Below are positions 34,411-43,943 of a DNA stretch of 61,880 nucleotides, piece by piece. The notes under the pieces are model-generated. The model did no database searches, was not told the origin of the DNA, and worked only from the letters and a program-made list of their open reading frames with translations. Source of the DNA: CBDCKR01 sp964572045 (lineage in GTDB: Bacteria > Gemmatimonadota > Gemmatimonadetes > Longimicrobiales > Gaopeijiaceae); contig CAZNEI010000011.1 of assembly GCA_964572045.1 (NCBI GenBank), positions 1-61,880 on the forward strand, given 5' to 3'. The position numbers and the translations under genes were made by a program. Each line of letters starts with the position of its first letter. Within the stretch, counting starts at the first letter, position 1.

Positions 34411-36651
34411 ATGGCGCACCGTATCGGAGCCCTTGCCGCCCTCTTGATCCCCCTGTCGTTCCTGGCCTCGACGTCCGAGGGGCAGGAGGCCCCCATGCTC
34501 GGCTTCTCGCCGGAGTCGGCCGCGGCCCAGCGGCAGCTCGAAGCTCGCATGGACGAGCAGATGAGCCCGGCCAACCTCAGGGATTGGATGGAGAAGATGA
34601 CGAACGCGCCCTTCTACGTGGGCGCGCCGAAGAGCAGGGAAAACGCCGAGTTCGTCCGCGATCTCTTCCGGTCGTGGGGATACGAGGCTGAAATCGTGGA
34701 GTACCGCGTGCTGTTCCCCAAGCCCCGTGTTCGGGAAGTGGAGATGCTGGCCCCCCAGAGGTACCGGGCCCGCCTCGAAGAGCCGGTGATCCCCGAAGAC
34801 GCGAGCTCGGGCGTGGACGGGCGCCTTCCTCCCTACAACGCCTACAGTGCCGACGGGGACGTCACGGGGGAGCTCGTCTACGTGAATTACGGCATCCCTG
34901 CCGACTATGAGCAGCTTGAGCGTCGAGGGATCGACGTCCGGGGCAAGATCGTGATCGCGCGCTACGGAGGGTCCTGGAGGGGGATCAAGCCGAAGCTCGC
35001 GCACCAGAAGGGCGCCTTGGCCACGCTCCTCTACTCCGATCCCAGGGACGACGGCTTCTTCCAGGGGGATCCCTACCCGGTGGGCCCGTACCGCATGGAG
35101 TGGGGCGTTCAGCGAGGATCGGTAACGGACCTGCCGCTCTACACGGGCGACCCGCTGACACCCTTCGTCGCGGCGACGGAGGACGCGGAGCGGTACACGG
35201 TCGAAGAGTCGCCGGCCATCATGAAGATTCCCGTGCTCCCCGTCTCGTGGGGCGACGCGCTGCCCCTCCTGAAGGAGTTGGGGGGACCGGTGGCGCCTCC
35301 GGCCTGGCGAGGCGCCTTGCCCATCACCTACCACATCGGCCCCGGCCCGGCGACCGTGCGCGTTAATCTGGAGTTCGACTGGAATCTCGAGCCAGCCTAC
35401 AACGTGATCGCCCGCCTCGAGGGCTCGACCTACCCGGACGAGTGGATCCTCCGCGGCAATCACCGGGACGGCTGGGCCATGGGAGCCGGGGATCCGATCA
35501 GCGGGCACGTCGCCCTTCTCGAGGAGGCGCGGGCCATCGGGAGGCTGGCTCAAAGCGGTCAGCGACCCAAGCGCACGATCGTCTACGGCTCATGGGACGC
35601 GGAAGAGCCCGGCCTCTTGGGCTCCACCGAATGGGCGGAGCACCACGCGGACGAGCTGAGAGAGAAAGCCGTCGCGTACATCAACACCGACTCGAACGGG
35701 CGCGGCTTCCTCAACATGGGAGGCTCCCACACGCTCGAGCGCCTCATGAACGAGGTGGCGCACGATGTCCAGGATCCCCAGACGGGCGTGTCGGTCTGGG
35801 AGCGCGCCCAGGCCCGTCGCGCAGTCTCCGGCGACGACGAGGCCCTCGCCCGCTCCGACCTGCGCATCAGTCCCCTCGGCTCGGGCTCCGACTACACGCC
35901 CTTCCTCCAGCATCTGGGGATCGCCTCGCTGAACATCAGCTACGGGGGGGAGAACCGCGGAGGCTCGTATCACTCCCAGTACGACTCGTTTGAGCACTAC
36001 ACCCGGTTCGGGGATCCGGGGTTCTCCTACGGGGTCACGCTCTCGAAGACCACCGGGCGCCTGGCTCTCCGGCTCGCCAACGCCGACGTGCTGCCGCTGC
36101 GCTTCGAGAACTTCGCCGACAACGTGGGCCTGTACGCCAGCGAGGTCATGGAGCTGCTGGAGGGCGTCCGAGCCTCGACGGATCGCAACAACCGGCTTGT
36201 CGCCATGAGGGCCCACGTGCTCGCCGCCGACCCCACGAAGACGTATGTGCCGCCCGAGTTGGAAGAGGGTGTGCCGTACCTCAACTTCGCTCCGCTCCAG
36301 AACTCCGTGCATCGCCTCGAGGCGAGCGCCCGGGCCCTTGACACGGCACTGCAACGCGTCGTGGAGGGGGGCGCGAGCAACATGGATGTCGAAGCCCTGA
36401 ACCGGGTGCTCAGGAGCACGGAGCGGCTCATGACGAGCGAAGGCGGCCTCCCGCGGCGCCCGTGGTACCGCCATCAGGTCTACGCGCCGGGCTTCCACAC
36501 GGGCTACGGGGTCAAGACCCTGCCTGGGATCCGGGAAGCGATCGAGGAACGGGACTGGCAGGAGGCGACCGAGCAGATCGGCCTCGTGGCCGAGATGCTG
36601 GACCGCGTGTCGCACGCGCTCGAGCGGGCGGCTCGAATCCTCGAGAGCTGA
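34411..36651 (+). CDS. M28 metallopeptidase, glutamate carboxypeptidase II (PSMA)-like
   Basis: 746 residues with a signal peptide (about 1-24). Order: N-terminal helix, protease-associated insert (about 110-310), M28 catalytic domain (about 320-560), transferrin-receptor-like dimer domain to the end. Zinc ligands: His and Asp in GNHRDGWAMGAGDP, Glu-Glu in WDAEEPGLLGSTEW, Asp in YINTDS, and His in SYHSQYDSFEHY. Members cleave C-terminal Glu or other residues from peptides. The gene sits 25 bases after the phosphatase with ggag upstream of its ATG, so both may serve nutrient scavenging. Confidence 0.93.
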   Translation: MAHRIGALAALLIPLSFLASTSEGQEAPMLGFSPESAAAQRQLEARMDEQMSPANLRDWMEKMTNAPFYVGAPKSRENAEFVRDLFRSWGYEAEIVEYRVLFPKPRVREVEMLAPQRYRARLEEPVIPEDASSGVDGRLPPYNAYSADGDVTGELVYVNYGIPADYEQLERRGIDVRGKIVIARYGGSWRGIKPKLAHQKGALATLLYSDPRDDGFFQGDPYPVGPYRMEWGVQRGSVTDLPLYTGDPLTPFVAATEDAERYTVEESPAIMKIPVLPVSWGDALPLLKELGGPVAPPAWRGALPITYHIGPGPATVRVNLEFDWNLEPAYNVIARLEGSTYPDEWILRGNHRDGWAMGAGDPISGHVALLEEARAIGRLAQSGQRPKRTIVYGSWDAEEPGLLGSTEWAEHHADELREKAVAYINTDSNGRGFLNMGGSHTLERLMNEVAHDVQDPQTGVSVWERAQARRAVSGDDEALARSDLRISPLGSGSDYTPFLQHLGIASLNISYGGENRGGSYHSQYDSFEHYTRFGDPGFSYGVTLSKTTGRLALRLANADVLPLRFENFADNVGLYASEVMELLEGVRASTDRNNRLVAMRAHVLAADPTKTYVPPELEEGVPYLNFAPLQNSVHRLEASARALDTALQRVVEGGASNMDVEALNRVLRSTERLMTSEGGLPRRPWYRHQVYAPGFHTGYGVKTLPGIREAIEERDWQEATEQIGLVAEMLDRVSHALERAARILES

Positions 36652-36716
36652 GGCGCTCCGAGACCGGGTCAGCCTGCGGAGGAACGGCCTAACGGGAGTG
36701 CCGGAGGATCCGCGCT

Positions 36717-36735
36717 GGAGGGCCTGCGGCCCTTC
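36717..36735 (+). terminator. Possible terminator after the M28 peptidase gene
   Basis: AGGGCC / GGCCCT stem (extended by one G-U and one G-C pair) with a 3-base loop, about 65 bases after the stop at 36651, in a convergent gap. No T-tract follows. Confidence 0.35.
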
Positions 36736-36798
36736 CGCGGGCGGTCGGCGCGAAGGGAGAAAGCCGGCACCGGCGCGCGCCCGAAGCCGGGCACGGGG

Positions 36799-37368
36799 CT
36801 ACCCGCAGAACGCCTGGGCGTGGAACGTCACGGACAGATGCATGGAGAAGCTGTCGTTGCGCGTGCGCGAGGTCCCGCCCCGGAGGCCGACACGGAAGTC
36901 GCTCTCCAACATCCCATCGTGGAGGACCGCCAGTGCCTCGCGGGTGGCGGACGCCGCCAACCCCACGGGACCCTGGCCGGTCAGCACCCCGGAGCCCACG
37001 TCGACCGTCGTGCCGCCAGCCCCGAAGTACACCGTCACTGTACCGTCGAAGACCTCGTCCAAGGCGGTGACTCCCACGCTTTCCTCGAGATCGAGGCGAA
37101 CCTCAAGCGTGTTGATCCCGAACCCGGCCGGCGCGTTGCCGCACAGGTCAGTGGTGAGCCGCACGTAACTCGTCCACAGGTTCACGGCCGCGCTCGTGAT
37201 GTCGACGTTCCGTTCAATGACGCCCGACTCGATGTCCGACGGGCCGATGCCGGACATCACAAGCGAGATCTCCCCCGAGCGGATGGGCGCCACCGGATCA
37301 TCGTCTCCCCCGCAGCCCGTGATCAACGGAAGAAGGAGAACCGGAAGCCCGCACCAGAAACCTTTCAT
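36799..37368 (-). CDS. Predicted lipoprotein, unknown function
   Basis: 189 residues. MKGFWCGLPVLLLPLITGC with lipobox ITGC gives a lipoprotein. The mature part (GEISLVMSGIGPSDIESGV, AVNLWTSYVRLTTDL, LEVRLDLEESVGVTAL) looks beta-rich and secreted. No known domain was recognised. The ATG at 37368 begins the signal peptide, and gaggtcac precedes it. A later Cys pair (TDLCGNAPAG, HAQAFCG) may form a disulfide. Confidence 0.6.
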   Translation of the reverse strand: MKGFWCGLPVLLLPLITGCGGDDDPVAPIRSGEISLVMSGIGPSDIESGVIERNVDITSAAVNLWTSYVRLTTDLCGNAPAGFGINTLEVRLDLEESVGVTALDEVFDGTVTVYFGAGGTTVDVGSGVLTGQGPVGLAASATREALAVLHDGMLESDFRVGLRGGTSRTRNDSFSMHLSVTFHAQAFCG

Positions 37369-37755
37369 GAGTGACCTCCCCCCGCTAAGGCTCGACACCG
37401 CAGCCCTCAGTTGCCGACCGGCCGATGACACAGAAGCCCTCTCGCATGGGCCAGAAGAGTCGGTGACCCCGCTCCGCCGAGGCGGGCCGGATCCTCCCCA
37501 CATGATAGTAGGACTCCCGCCTGCCCCCGGGACGGTCGCCGACGTGCTCAGCTCCACCGACGTGTGGGAGTCGTCGCGGCAATCGAGACCCGCCCCGGGC
37601 GGGCAGCGCGGGGGCAGCCACGCGCCCGACGCCGACGTGCGTCGGGGAACACGTCACAGAGTCGAAGCTCAAGCGTGGGGCATGCGGACCGGCTGGCGAG
37701 ATCCCCTGCGCGACCCGGCCGGCCTCACGCTCCCCAGGGGAGCATGCGCCACACC
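37369..37755. other. Intergenic region, no gene seen
   Basis: 387 bases between the lipoprotein start and the PQQ dehydrogenase stop, both minus strand. Accidental frames on both strands are Arg/Pro/Gly-rich. No strong hairpin or promoter was recognised. Confidence 0.45.
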
Positions 37756-39498
37756 TCATCCGGACGGCGGGGCCGCTCCGTCGAGCACAAACGTCCACAT
37801 CCGCGGTGGGCCGTTCTCGGTCGTCCCGGCCAGAATCGACAGGTACTGCCGTCCGTCGAGCTCGTACGTCACCGGTGTCGCCGTCTCGTCCCCCACGCGG
37901 GCCTCCCAGAGCTGCTCCCCCGTCTGCGCGTCGTGGGCGATGAGTCGGTCGCCCGATCCGCGGAACACCAGGTTGCCCGCCGTCGAGAGCGTGCCGCCGT
38001 TCCCCCCGACGCCCTCCTTCCGCCAAACCTCACGGTTCTCCGCCGGATCCCAAGCGAGGAGAACGGTCCTGGGCCCGGTCAGCTCCGGCCGAGGCGGCTG
38101 CGCGACCTCCGGACCCCGTGCGGTGCCCGTGTTCCACTCTCTCGGCGTGTACCGGAAGTCCTCGAGCTTCTCGTAGTAGGAGTGGTTGTTCTGGGCCGGC
38201 AGGTAGACGAGTCCGGTGCCCGGGTTCCAAGACATCGGCCGCCAGTTGTGCGCACCACCCGTGGAGGGCGCCAGCCAGACCCCGCGGCCGGTCAGCCCGT
38301 AGCGAGCTTCCGGCGTCTCGATCGGCCGGCCCGTCTCCATGTCGATGCCCGATGCCCATGTCAGGTCATCGGCGAAGGCCTTGGCGGAGATCAACTCACC
38401 GGTGCGCCGGTCGAGCACGTAAAAGAAGCCGTTCTTGGGCGCCTGCACGAGGACCTGCCGCTCCCGGCCACCGATCTCGAGATCGAGGAGCATGATCGGC
38501 TGCGTGGCCGTGTAGTCCCAGTCGTCACCCGGCGTGGTCTGGTAGTACCATACCAACTCGCCATCCTCCGGGTTGAGCGCCAGGATCGAGGCGAGGAAGA
38601 GGTTGTCACCACCGCCCGGGCTCCGGTTGTCGCGGTTCCACGGAGCCCCGTTTCCCGTCCCGACGTAGAGCAGATCGAGCTCCGGGTCGTAGGCCATGCC
38701 GTCCCACACCGTCCCGCCGCCCCCGACGATCCACCACTCACCCGTCCACGTCTCGGCAGCGGCGCTCATCGCCTCGCTCTCGAACCCGAGCGAGGGATCG
38801 CCGGGCACCGTGTAGGTGCGCCAGAGCTGCTCTCCCGTCTCGGCATCGTAGGCCCCGACATACCCTCGCACGCCATACTCGGCGCCGCTGTTGCCGATGA
38901 TCACCCTGCCGCCCACGACTCGGGGCGCTCCGGTGACGCTGTAGTCGGTGCCGGTCGGCGTGGTCTGAACCGTCCACCGGACCGCTCCGGTCTCCCGGTC
39001 TAGGGCAACGAGCCGACCGTCCAGAAGGCCCGCGTAGACCTTGTCGCCGTACAGGGCGACCCCGCGGTTCACGTCCCCGCAGCAGACGCTCGGTCCGCCC
39101 TCCTCCTCGCCAGGGATCGCGGGGTCCCAGTGCCACTTTTCCTGTCCGGTCCGGGCATCCAGAGCGAACACGAGGCTCAGGGGTCCCGTCGCGTAGATGA
39201 CGCCGTCGGCGACGAGCGGCGTGGCCTCGAGCCTCGCACCCGTCCTGGGGAGGTCCCAGCTCCACGCCACGCCCAGACGCTGGACGTTGCTCGCGTCGAT
39301 CTCGGCGAGCGGGCTGTAGTGGGTCTCGGCGTAGTCCCGGCCGTAGGTGAGCCACTCTCCAGGCGCCCCTTCACGGATCGCGGCTTCGTCCACCCCCCGC
39401 TGCCCGGCCGCGCTCCTCGGCGCCAGCCCCCCGGCCGCCAGCACGCCGAAGCAGAGCACGAGGACCCCGCCCGCTCCCAGAGGTGGATACGGTTTCAT
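37756..39498 (-). CDS. PQQ-dependent alcohol dehydrogenase (type I quinoprotein)
   Basis: 580 residues with a signal peptide (about 1-32). Propeller repeats (ALDARTGQEKWHW, ALDRETGAVRWTV, AYDAETGEQLWRT, AHDAQTGEQLWEA) surround the active site. The adjacent cysteines of the PQQ disulfide are present in SVCCGDVNRG, and the catalytic Asp lies in GDDWDYTATQ. The residue two after that Asp is Thr, not the Asp seen in lanthanide (XoxF) enzymes, so calcium is the likelier metal. There is no C-terminal haem c domain. The substrate is probably a primary alcohol; the electron acceptor must be a separate cytochrome. Confidence 0.9.
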   Translation of the reverse strand: MKPYPPLGAGGVLVLCFGVLAAGGLAPRSAAGQRGVDEAAIREGAPGEWLTYGRDYAETHYSPLAEIDASNVQRLGVAWSWDLPRTGARLEATPLVADGVIYATGPLSLVFALDARTGQEKWHWDPAIPGEEEGGPSVCCGDVNRGVALYGDKVYAGLLDGRLVALDRETGAVRWTVQTTPTGTDYSVTGAPRVVGGRVIIGNSGAEYGVRGYVGAYDAETGEQLWRTYTVPGDPSLGFESEAMSAAAETWTGEWWIVGGGGTVWDGMAYDPELDLLYVGTGNGAPWNRDNRSPGGGDNLFLASILALNPEDGELVWYYQTTPGDDWDYTATQPIMLLDLEIGGRERQVLVQAPKNGFFYVLDRRTGELISAKAFADDLTWASGIDMETGRPIETPEARYGLTGRGVWLAPSTGGAHNWRPMSWNPGTGLVYLPAQNNHSYYEKLEDFRYTPREWNTGTARGPEVAQPPRPELTGPRTVLLAWDPAENREVWRKEGVGGNGGTLSTAGNLVFRGSGDRLIAHDAQTGEQLWEARVGDETATPVTYELDGRQYLSILAGTTENGPPRMWTFVLDGAAPPSG

Positions 39499-39685
39499 CT
39501 CTAGCTCCTTGTCCGACTCGACGAAGCACGCGAGGCACGCACAGCCGCCCGGCGGCCGCCACCTCCCCTACACGGCCTCAGCGTATGACCACCCCGCCAC
39601 CGCGGGCAAGAGAACTCGTAGGTTGGTCGGGCCGCTGTCGACGCTGTAGCTTCTCCGATCGCTCAGACCTGCACGGAGGACCGGC

Positions 39686-41185
39686 ATGGCGGAAGGTGGT
39701 TCCACACCGAAGAGTCTCCTCGAGTCCCTGGAGAGCATGGAGCTTCCGTCGATGGCCCCGCGGGCGCTCATCGCCCACTTCGGGCCCGGCCTGATCCTGA
39801 TGATGACGGGGATCGGCACGAGCCACCTGGTGACCGCACCCACGGCCGGCGGGCGGTTCGCCTACGCCCTCCTCTGGTGCATACCCGCCTCCTACGTCTT
39901 CAAGTACCACGGCTTCGAGATGGCCTTCCGGTTCACGAACGCGACCGGGAAGAGCCTCTTGGAGGCGTACTCGACCGCCTGGAGGAAGTGGCCCCTGTGG
40001 TACGTGATGATCACGACGCTGCTCCAGTGCGCCGTGGGGCAGGCGGGCCGATTGATCGCCGCCGCCGCCGTCGCCTACTACGTCTTCACGGTGAACCTAG
40101 GCCTCCCGGTCGCGCTCGGTGTGTACGCGCTGGCCCTCGGCGGAATCTCCGTCGTCGTCATCCTCCGCGGTGAATACAGGGCCGTCGAGGTTCTGACCAA
40201 GATCCTCGCGGGGATCCTTCTCGCCTCGTCGCTGGCCGTCTACTTCGTGTCGCCCGCCCCCCTGTCCGAGATGGGGCACTTCTTCCTCGTGGAAGCGCCC
40301 GACGGATCGTGGCTCGTCATCGCAGCCTTCCTGGGCCTCCTTCCGACGGGCATCGATGTCTCACTGCAGGCATCGGAGTGGGGCAAAGCCAAGAAGGCGG
40401 GATTGGCCAGGGTGAGGCCCGCCCTCGAGGAGGCCGGGCTCATCTCCCGCTTCGATCCCTTCGCCTCCTCGAGGGACGCGCTCGCCGTAGACGCACGGCA
40501 GATGTCTCCGCACCTGCGCGAATACTGCCGCCGCTGGTTCAAGATCGGACTGTGGGATTTCCGCTTCGGGCACGTCACCTCGTTCCTGATCGCCACCATC
40601 TTTCTGCTTCTGGCAGCCGTTTGGATGTATCCGAGCGCCGTGGAGGGCCAAGCCGTCATGGGGGAGATCGCCACCATCTTCACCGAGAGCGTGGGGCCGT
40701 GGATGATGACGATCTTCATCTTCGGGGCCTTCGCTGCGACCTTCTCGACCGCCTTCAACTATTTCGACGGCTGGCCCCGCATCGTCGGCGCCTGCTGCCG
40801 GAACCTCTTCGAGTCCACGGCCCGCCTGAGCGGGGTCGGACACGAGCATCACGTGACCGACGAATACCGGAAAAAATGGTATTCCGAGTACAACATCTAC
40901 CGGATCACGATGATCTACTCGCTCGTGGCCTCAGTGATCATCGTGGCGGGTGTCCCCCGCCCCGTCTTCATGGTTCTGGTCGCGTCGGCGCTGGCCTTCT
41001 TCGTGGCGCCGGTCATCTTCTACCTCAACCTCTACTACTGCATGACGATCATCCCAAAGAGCGACGAGGTCTTCTACCCGAGCCGCTTCGACCGGTGGTT
41101 CGGATGGGCAAGCCTCGTGGTCTTCACCGGCATGAGCGTCCTCCTGATCTTCTGGCGGATCTGGGTGCCGCTCTTCGGAGCCTGA
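39686..41185 (+). CDS. Nramp-related transporter lacking the canonical metal-site motifs
   Basis: 499 residues, about 11 membrane segments. Overall layout follows Nramp (LeuT fold), with the first helix in GPGLILMMTGIGTSHLV and the sixth in FLGLLPTGIDVSLQASEWG. The canonical DPGN of helix 1 and MPH of helix 6, which bind Mn/Fe, are not present, so it may move another ion or substrate. The start has cggaggac just upstream. The amidotransferase gene follows 32 bases after its stop. Confidence 0.8.
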   Translation: MAEGGSTPKSLLESLESMELPSMAPRALIAHFGPGLILMMTGIGTSHLVTAPTAGGRFAYALLWCIPASYVFKYHGFEMAFRFTNATGKSLLEAYSTAWRKWPLWYVMITTLLQCAVGQAGRLIAAAAVAYYVFTVNLGLPVALGVYALALGGISVVVILRGEYRAVEVLTKILAGILLASSLAVYFVSPAPLSEMGHFFLVEAPDGSWLVIAAFLGLLPTGIDVSLQASEWGKAKKAGLARVRPALEEAGLISRFDPFASSRDALAVDARQMSPHLREYCRRWFKIGLWDFRFGHVTSFLIATIFLLLAAVWMYPSAVEGQAVMGEIATIFTESVGPWMMTIFIFGAFAATFSTAFNYFDGWPRIVGACCRNLFESTARLSGVGHEHHVTDEYRKKWYSEYNIYRITMIYSLVASVIIVAGVPRPVFMVLVASALAFFVAPVIFYLNLYYCMTIIPKSDEVFYPSRFDRWFGWASLVVFTGMSVLLIFWRIWVPLFGA

Positions 41186-41217
41186 GCCCCGGTCGGGGTG
41201 AGATGAGGCGACGCGAA

Positions 41218-41952
41218 ATGCCCGACGATCTTCGCTTTCTGCTGCTCCAGGTCAGGAACGCCGACGATCCCATGCGCGAACACGAGGTCGAGTCCTTCGC
41301 GCGCGCGTTTCGGTGCGCGCCCGGCCGGATCCGCGTCTTCGATCTCCTGAGCGGCGTCCCCTCCCAACGGGAACTGGACCGGGCCGACGTGGTGCTCCTG
41401 GGGGGTAGCGGCGACTACTCCGTCGCGAGTGGCGGGCCGTGGCTCCCCGCCGCGCTCGACACGATGCGGGAACTGCACGAGTTCTCGAAGCCGACGTTCG
41501 CGTCGTGTTGGGGCTTCCAGGCGATGGCCCGTGCGTTGGGGGGCGAAGTCGTCAATAACCACGAGCAGGCCGAGGTCGGCACCGCAACGTTGACGTTGAC
41601 CCCTGAAGGGGAGCGGGATCCGGTGTTCGGGCCCCTGGGGTCTCGGTTCCGAGTGCAGATCGGCCACGAGGACATCGTCACCAAACTGCCCCCGGGCGCC
41701 GTCCGGCTCGCATCGAGCGACCGGGTGGAGAACGAGGCGTTCCGCTTGGAGGGAGCGCCGATCTACTGCACCCAGTTCCATCCCGAGCTGGACCGCGCAG
41801 GCCTCATCGCCCGCATCGAGACCTATCCGGAGTACCTCGCGCTCACGGGTCACGCCACCATGGAGGATTTCGCGCTTGCGACACCCGAGACGCCCGAAGC
41901 CGAGGCGATCCTGAGGCGGTTCTTGAGGGTAGTGCTCGGGGGGGAGGCGTAG
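41218..41952 (+). CDS. Class I glutamine amidotransferase (GMP synthase N-domain-like)
   Basis: 244 residues. The catalytic triad is clear: Cys in SCWGFQAMA, His and Glu in CTQFHPELD. LLGGSGDYSV is the oxyanion-loop region. Such free-standing amidotransferases supply ammonia or act as gamma-glutamyl hydrolases; the partner is unknown here. The ATG at 41218 fits gagg 9 bases upstream; 41203 is also possible. The gene follows the transporter after 32 bases. Confidence 0.85.
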   Translation: MPDDLRFLLLQVRNADDPMREHEVESFARAFRCAPGRIRVFDLLSGVPSQRELDRADVVLLGGSGDYSVASGGPWLPAALDTMRELHEFSKPTFASCWGFQAMARALGGEVVNNHEQAEVGTATLTLTPEGERDPVFGPLGSRFRVQIGHEDIVTKLPPGAVRLASSDRVENEAFRLEGAPIYCTQFHPELDRAGLIARIETYPEYLALTGHATMEDFALATPETPEAEAILRRFLRVVLGGEA

Positions 41953-42015
41953 CGTCCTCCGGACGGGTTCGGAACCCTTGGACCTCGCGGAACGCCGTCG
42001 CGCACCGGTGCATCC

Positions 42016-43449
42016 ATGCCTACATTTCGAGTGTATGAGCGCAGGTGCCATCCAGCCGCCGTCACGCACACGCGAAGCCGTACGGGTCGTCGAGATCGCC
42101 GGCACCGGAAGGAGGAGGAGATTCCGAGCCGCTATTCGCCCCGGCCCGCCCTTCGGGCTCTTCCGCTCGCAGCCGGCGCCGCCCTGGCGCTCGCGTGCGA
42201 CAGCGATCCGATGGGACCGGGCGATGCCGATCTGCTGCGCCCGATTCTCGGGGGGACGATTCGGTGCGAGGGGGGCCTCGCCGCCGGTTTCGGTTGTTCG
42301 AACGTCGACCTCGTGTCGTTTCTTCCCATCGAGGCGCTGGGCGGTGGGCGGGTCGCCGGCACCGTCTCCTCCGACAGCGTGCCCCCGATCACGCTCAACG
42401 ACCTGTGGGGTTGGACCGATCCGCTGACCGGTACCGAATACGTCCTCGTCGGCCGCACCGACGGCTTGGCGTTCGTGGGTCTCGAGGATCCAGAGAACCC
42501 TGTGTACATCGGCCAACTCCCCCGAACGGCCGGTTCACGCGTGAGCAAGTGGCGCGACGTGAAGGTCTATCAGGATCACGCGTACGTCGTGGCCGACCGC
42601 GCGTGGGACCACGGCGTCCAGATCTTCGACCTGCGGCGACTCCGGGACGCCCAAGGTCCGCCGACGACTTTCGAGGAGGACTCCCACTACGGCAGGATCG
42701 CCAGCGCCCACAACATCGTCATCAACGAAGCGTCGGGGTACGCCTACGTGGCGGCGGCTACGGCCGGCGGCGACACGTGCGGGCGCGGGCTTCACATGGT
42801 CGATATCCGCATCCCTACGGCTCCCGTATTCGCGGGCTGCTTCGCGGACCACTCCACGGGACGGGAGGGGTCCGGCTACACGCACGACGCCCAGTGCATC
42901 TTCTACCGGGGGCCCGACGAACAGTACCGAGGCCGTGAGATCTGCCTGGGCTCCAACGAGAACGCCTTCAGCATTGCGGACGTCACCGACAAGACCGCTC
43001 CCCTGGCCGTCTCGCGGGCCGAGTATCCGAACTTCGCCTACGTGCACCAAGGCTGGATTTCGGATGACCACCGCTACTTCTACATCGACGACGAGAGCGA
43101 CGAACTGCATGGCACGACGACCCGCACGCGGACGCTCATCTGGGACATTGAGGACCTGGACGATCCGGTCCTGGCCAAGGAACACCTGGGCGTGACAACG
43201 TCCTCGGATCACAACCTCTACATCCGGGGCAACCTCATGTACCAGTCCAACTACGGGAGCGGTCTCCGGATCCTCGACATCTCCGATCCGGTGAGCCCGG
43301 TCGAGGTCGGATTCTTCGATACGTTGCCCTTGAGCGACGAGCCGGGCTTCCAGGGATCCTGGAGCAACTATCCCTTCTTCGAAAGCGGCGTGATCGCTTT
43401 CACGAGCCGAAACGAAGGCCTCTTCATGGTTCGATTTCGGGGCAGTTAG
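42016..43449 (+). CDS. LVIVD-repeat / choice-of-anchor B family exported protein
   Basis: Up to 477 residues. After an uncertain N-terminal 50 residues comes a lipoprotein-like signal (LPLAAGAALALACDSD), then LVIVD blades (LAFVGLEDPENPVYIGQL, VQIFDLRRLRD, LHMVDIRIPTAPVFAG, LRILDISDPVSPVEVGFFDT). The cysteine-containing loops SNVDL, TCGRGLHMV and EICLGSNENAF and the ending NEGLFMVRF are typical of choice-of-anchor B proteins. It is clearly more distant than the seven array copies. No clear ribosome site precedes 42016; a strong ggaggaggag at 42111-42120 has no ATG/GTG/TTG at proper distance in frame, so the true start is unsettled. Confidence 0.82.
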   Translation: MPTFRVYERRCHPAAVTHTRSRTGRRDRRHRKEEEIPSRYSPRPALRALPLAAGAALALACDSDPMGPGDADLLRPILGGTIRCEGGLAAGFGCSNVDLVSFLPIEALGGGRVAGTVSSDSVPPITLNDLWGWTDPLTGTEYVLVGRTDGLAFVGLEDPENPVYIGQLPRTAGSRVSKWRDVKVYQDHAYVVADRAWDHGVQIFDLRRLRDAQGPPTTFEEDSHYGRIASAHNIVINEASGYAYVAAATAGGDTCGRGLHMVDIRIPTAPVFAGCFADHSTGREGSGYTHDAQCIFYRGPDEQYRGREICLGSNENAFSIADVTDKTAPLAVSRAEYPNFAYVHQGWISDDHRYFYIDDESDELHGTTTRTRTLIWDIEDLDDPVLAKEHLGVTTSSDHNLYIRGNLMYQSNYGSGLRILDISDPVSPVEVGFFDTLPLSDEPGFQGSWSNYPFFESGVIAFTSRNEGLFMVRFRGS

Positions 43450-43943
43450 TTAGCCGGGTTCCCTCTCTTCACGCGGCGCTCGCTCGGGATGCCGGCGCGC
43501 AGGAGACGAGCTCCATCGCTGCCGATGGAGCTCCGGACGGCCGGAACGACGAAGGAAGGAGCGGAGGCTCGACCCTGCCGCGTCCGTCTCGATCCCGCGC
43601 TACGGCCGGGTCGGTTCCGGCCCCGATGCACCCGATGAACAGATGCGGGATCCGAACCTGACCCTCGGGACGGAACGCGATGCACAAGTCGTCGCGAGGC
43701 GCCGATTCAATCTCAGAGACCGGTCACCCGAAGAGCACCTCGAGGGCTCGGCGTGAGCACCGCGCGGCCGATGGGCCGTCTCGCCCGCGAGCGCAGGAGC
43801 GCCTCGGGGATCCGGCGCCGGGATCTCGGAGGCCGGATCCCAGAGCCCGGACGGGGCGGTCAAGGCCCAACGCGCCCGAACCCGAGCGCACTCCGATGGC
43901 GCGACGCCCCCAGGTCCTGCCGGTGTTGGCGGAGCGTCGTCCT
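43450..43943. other. Convergent intergenic region
   Basis: 494 bases between convergent stops. It holds the strong hairpin listed at 43508-43533. The rest shows only GC-rich accidental frames on both strands. Confidence 0.5.
43508..43533 (+). terminator. Strong hairpin after the LVIVD/choice-of-anchor gene
   Basis: Perfect 11-bp stem (GAGCTCCATCG / CGATGGAGCTC) with a CTGC loop, 58 bases after the stop at 43449, in a convergent gap. No T-tract follows. Confidence 0.6.
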
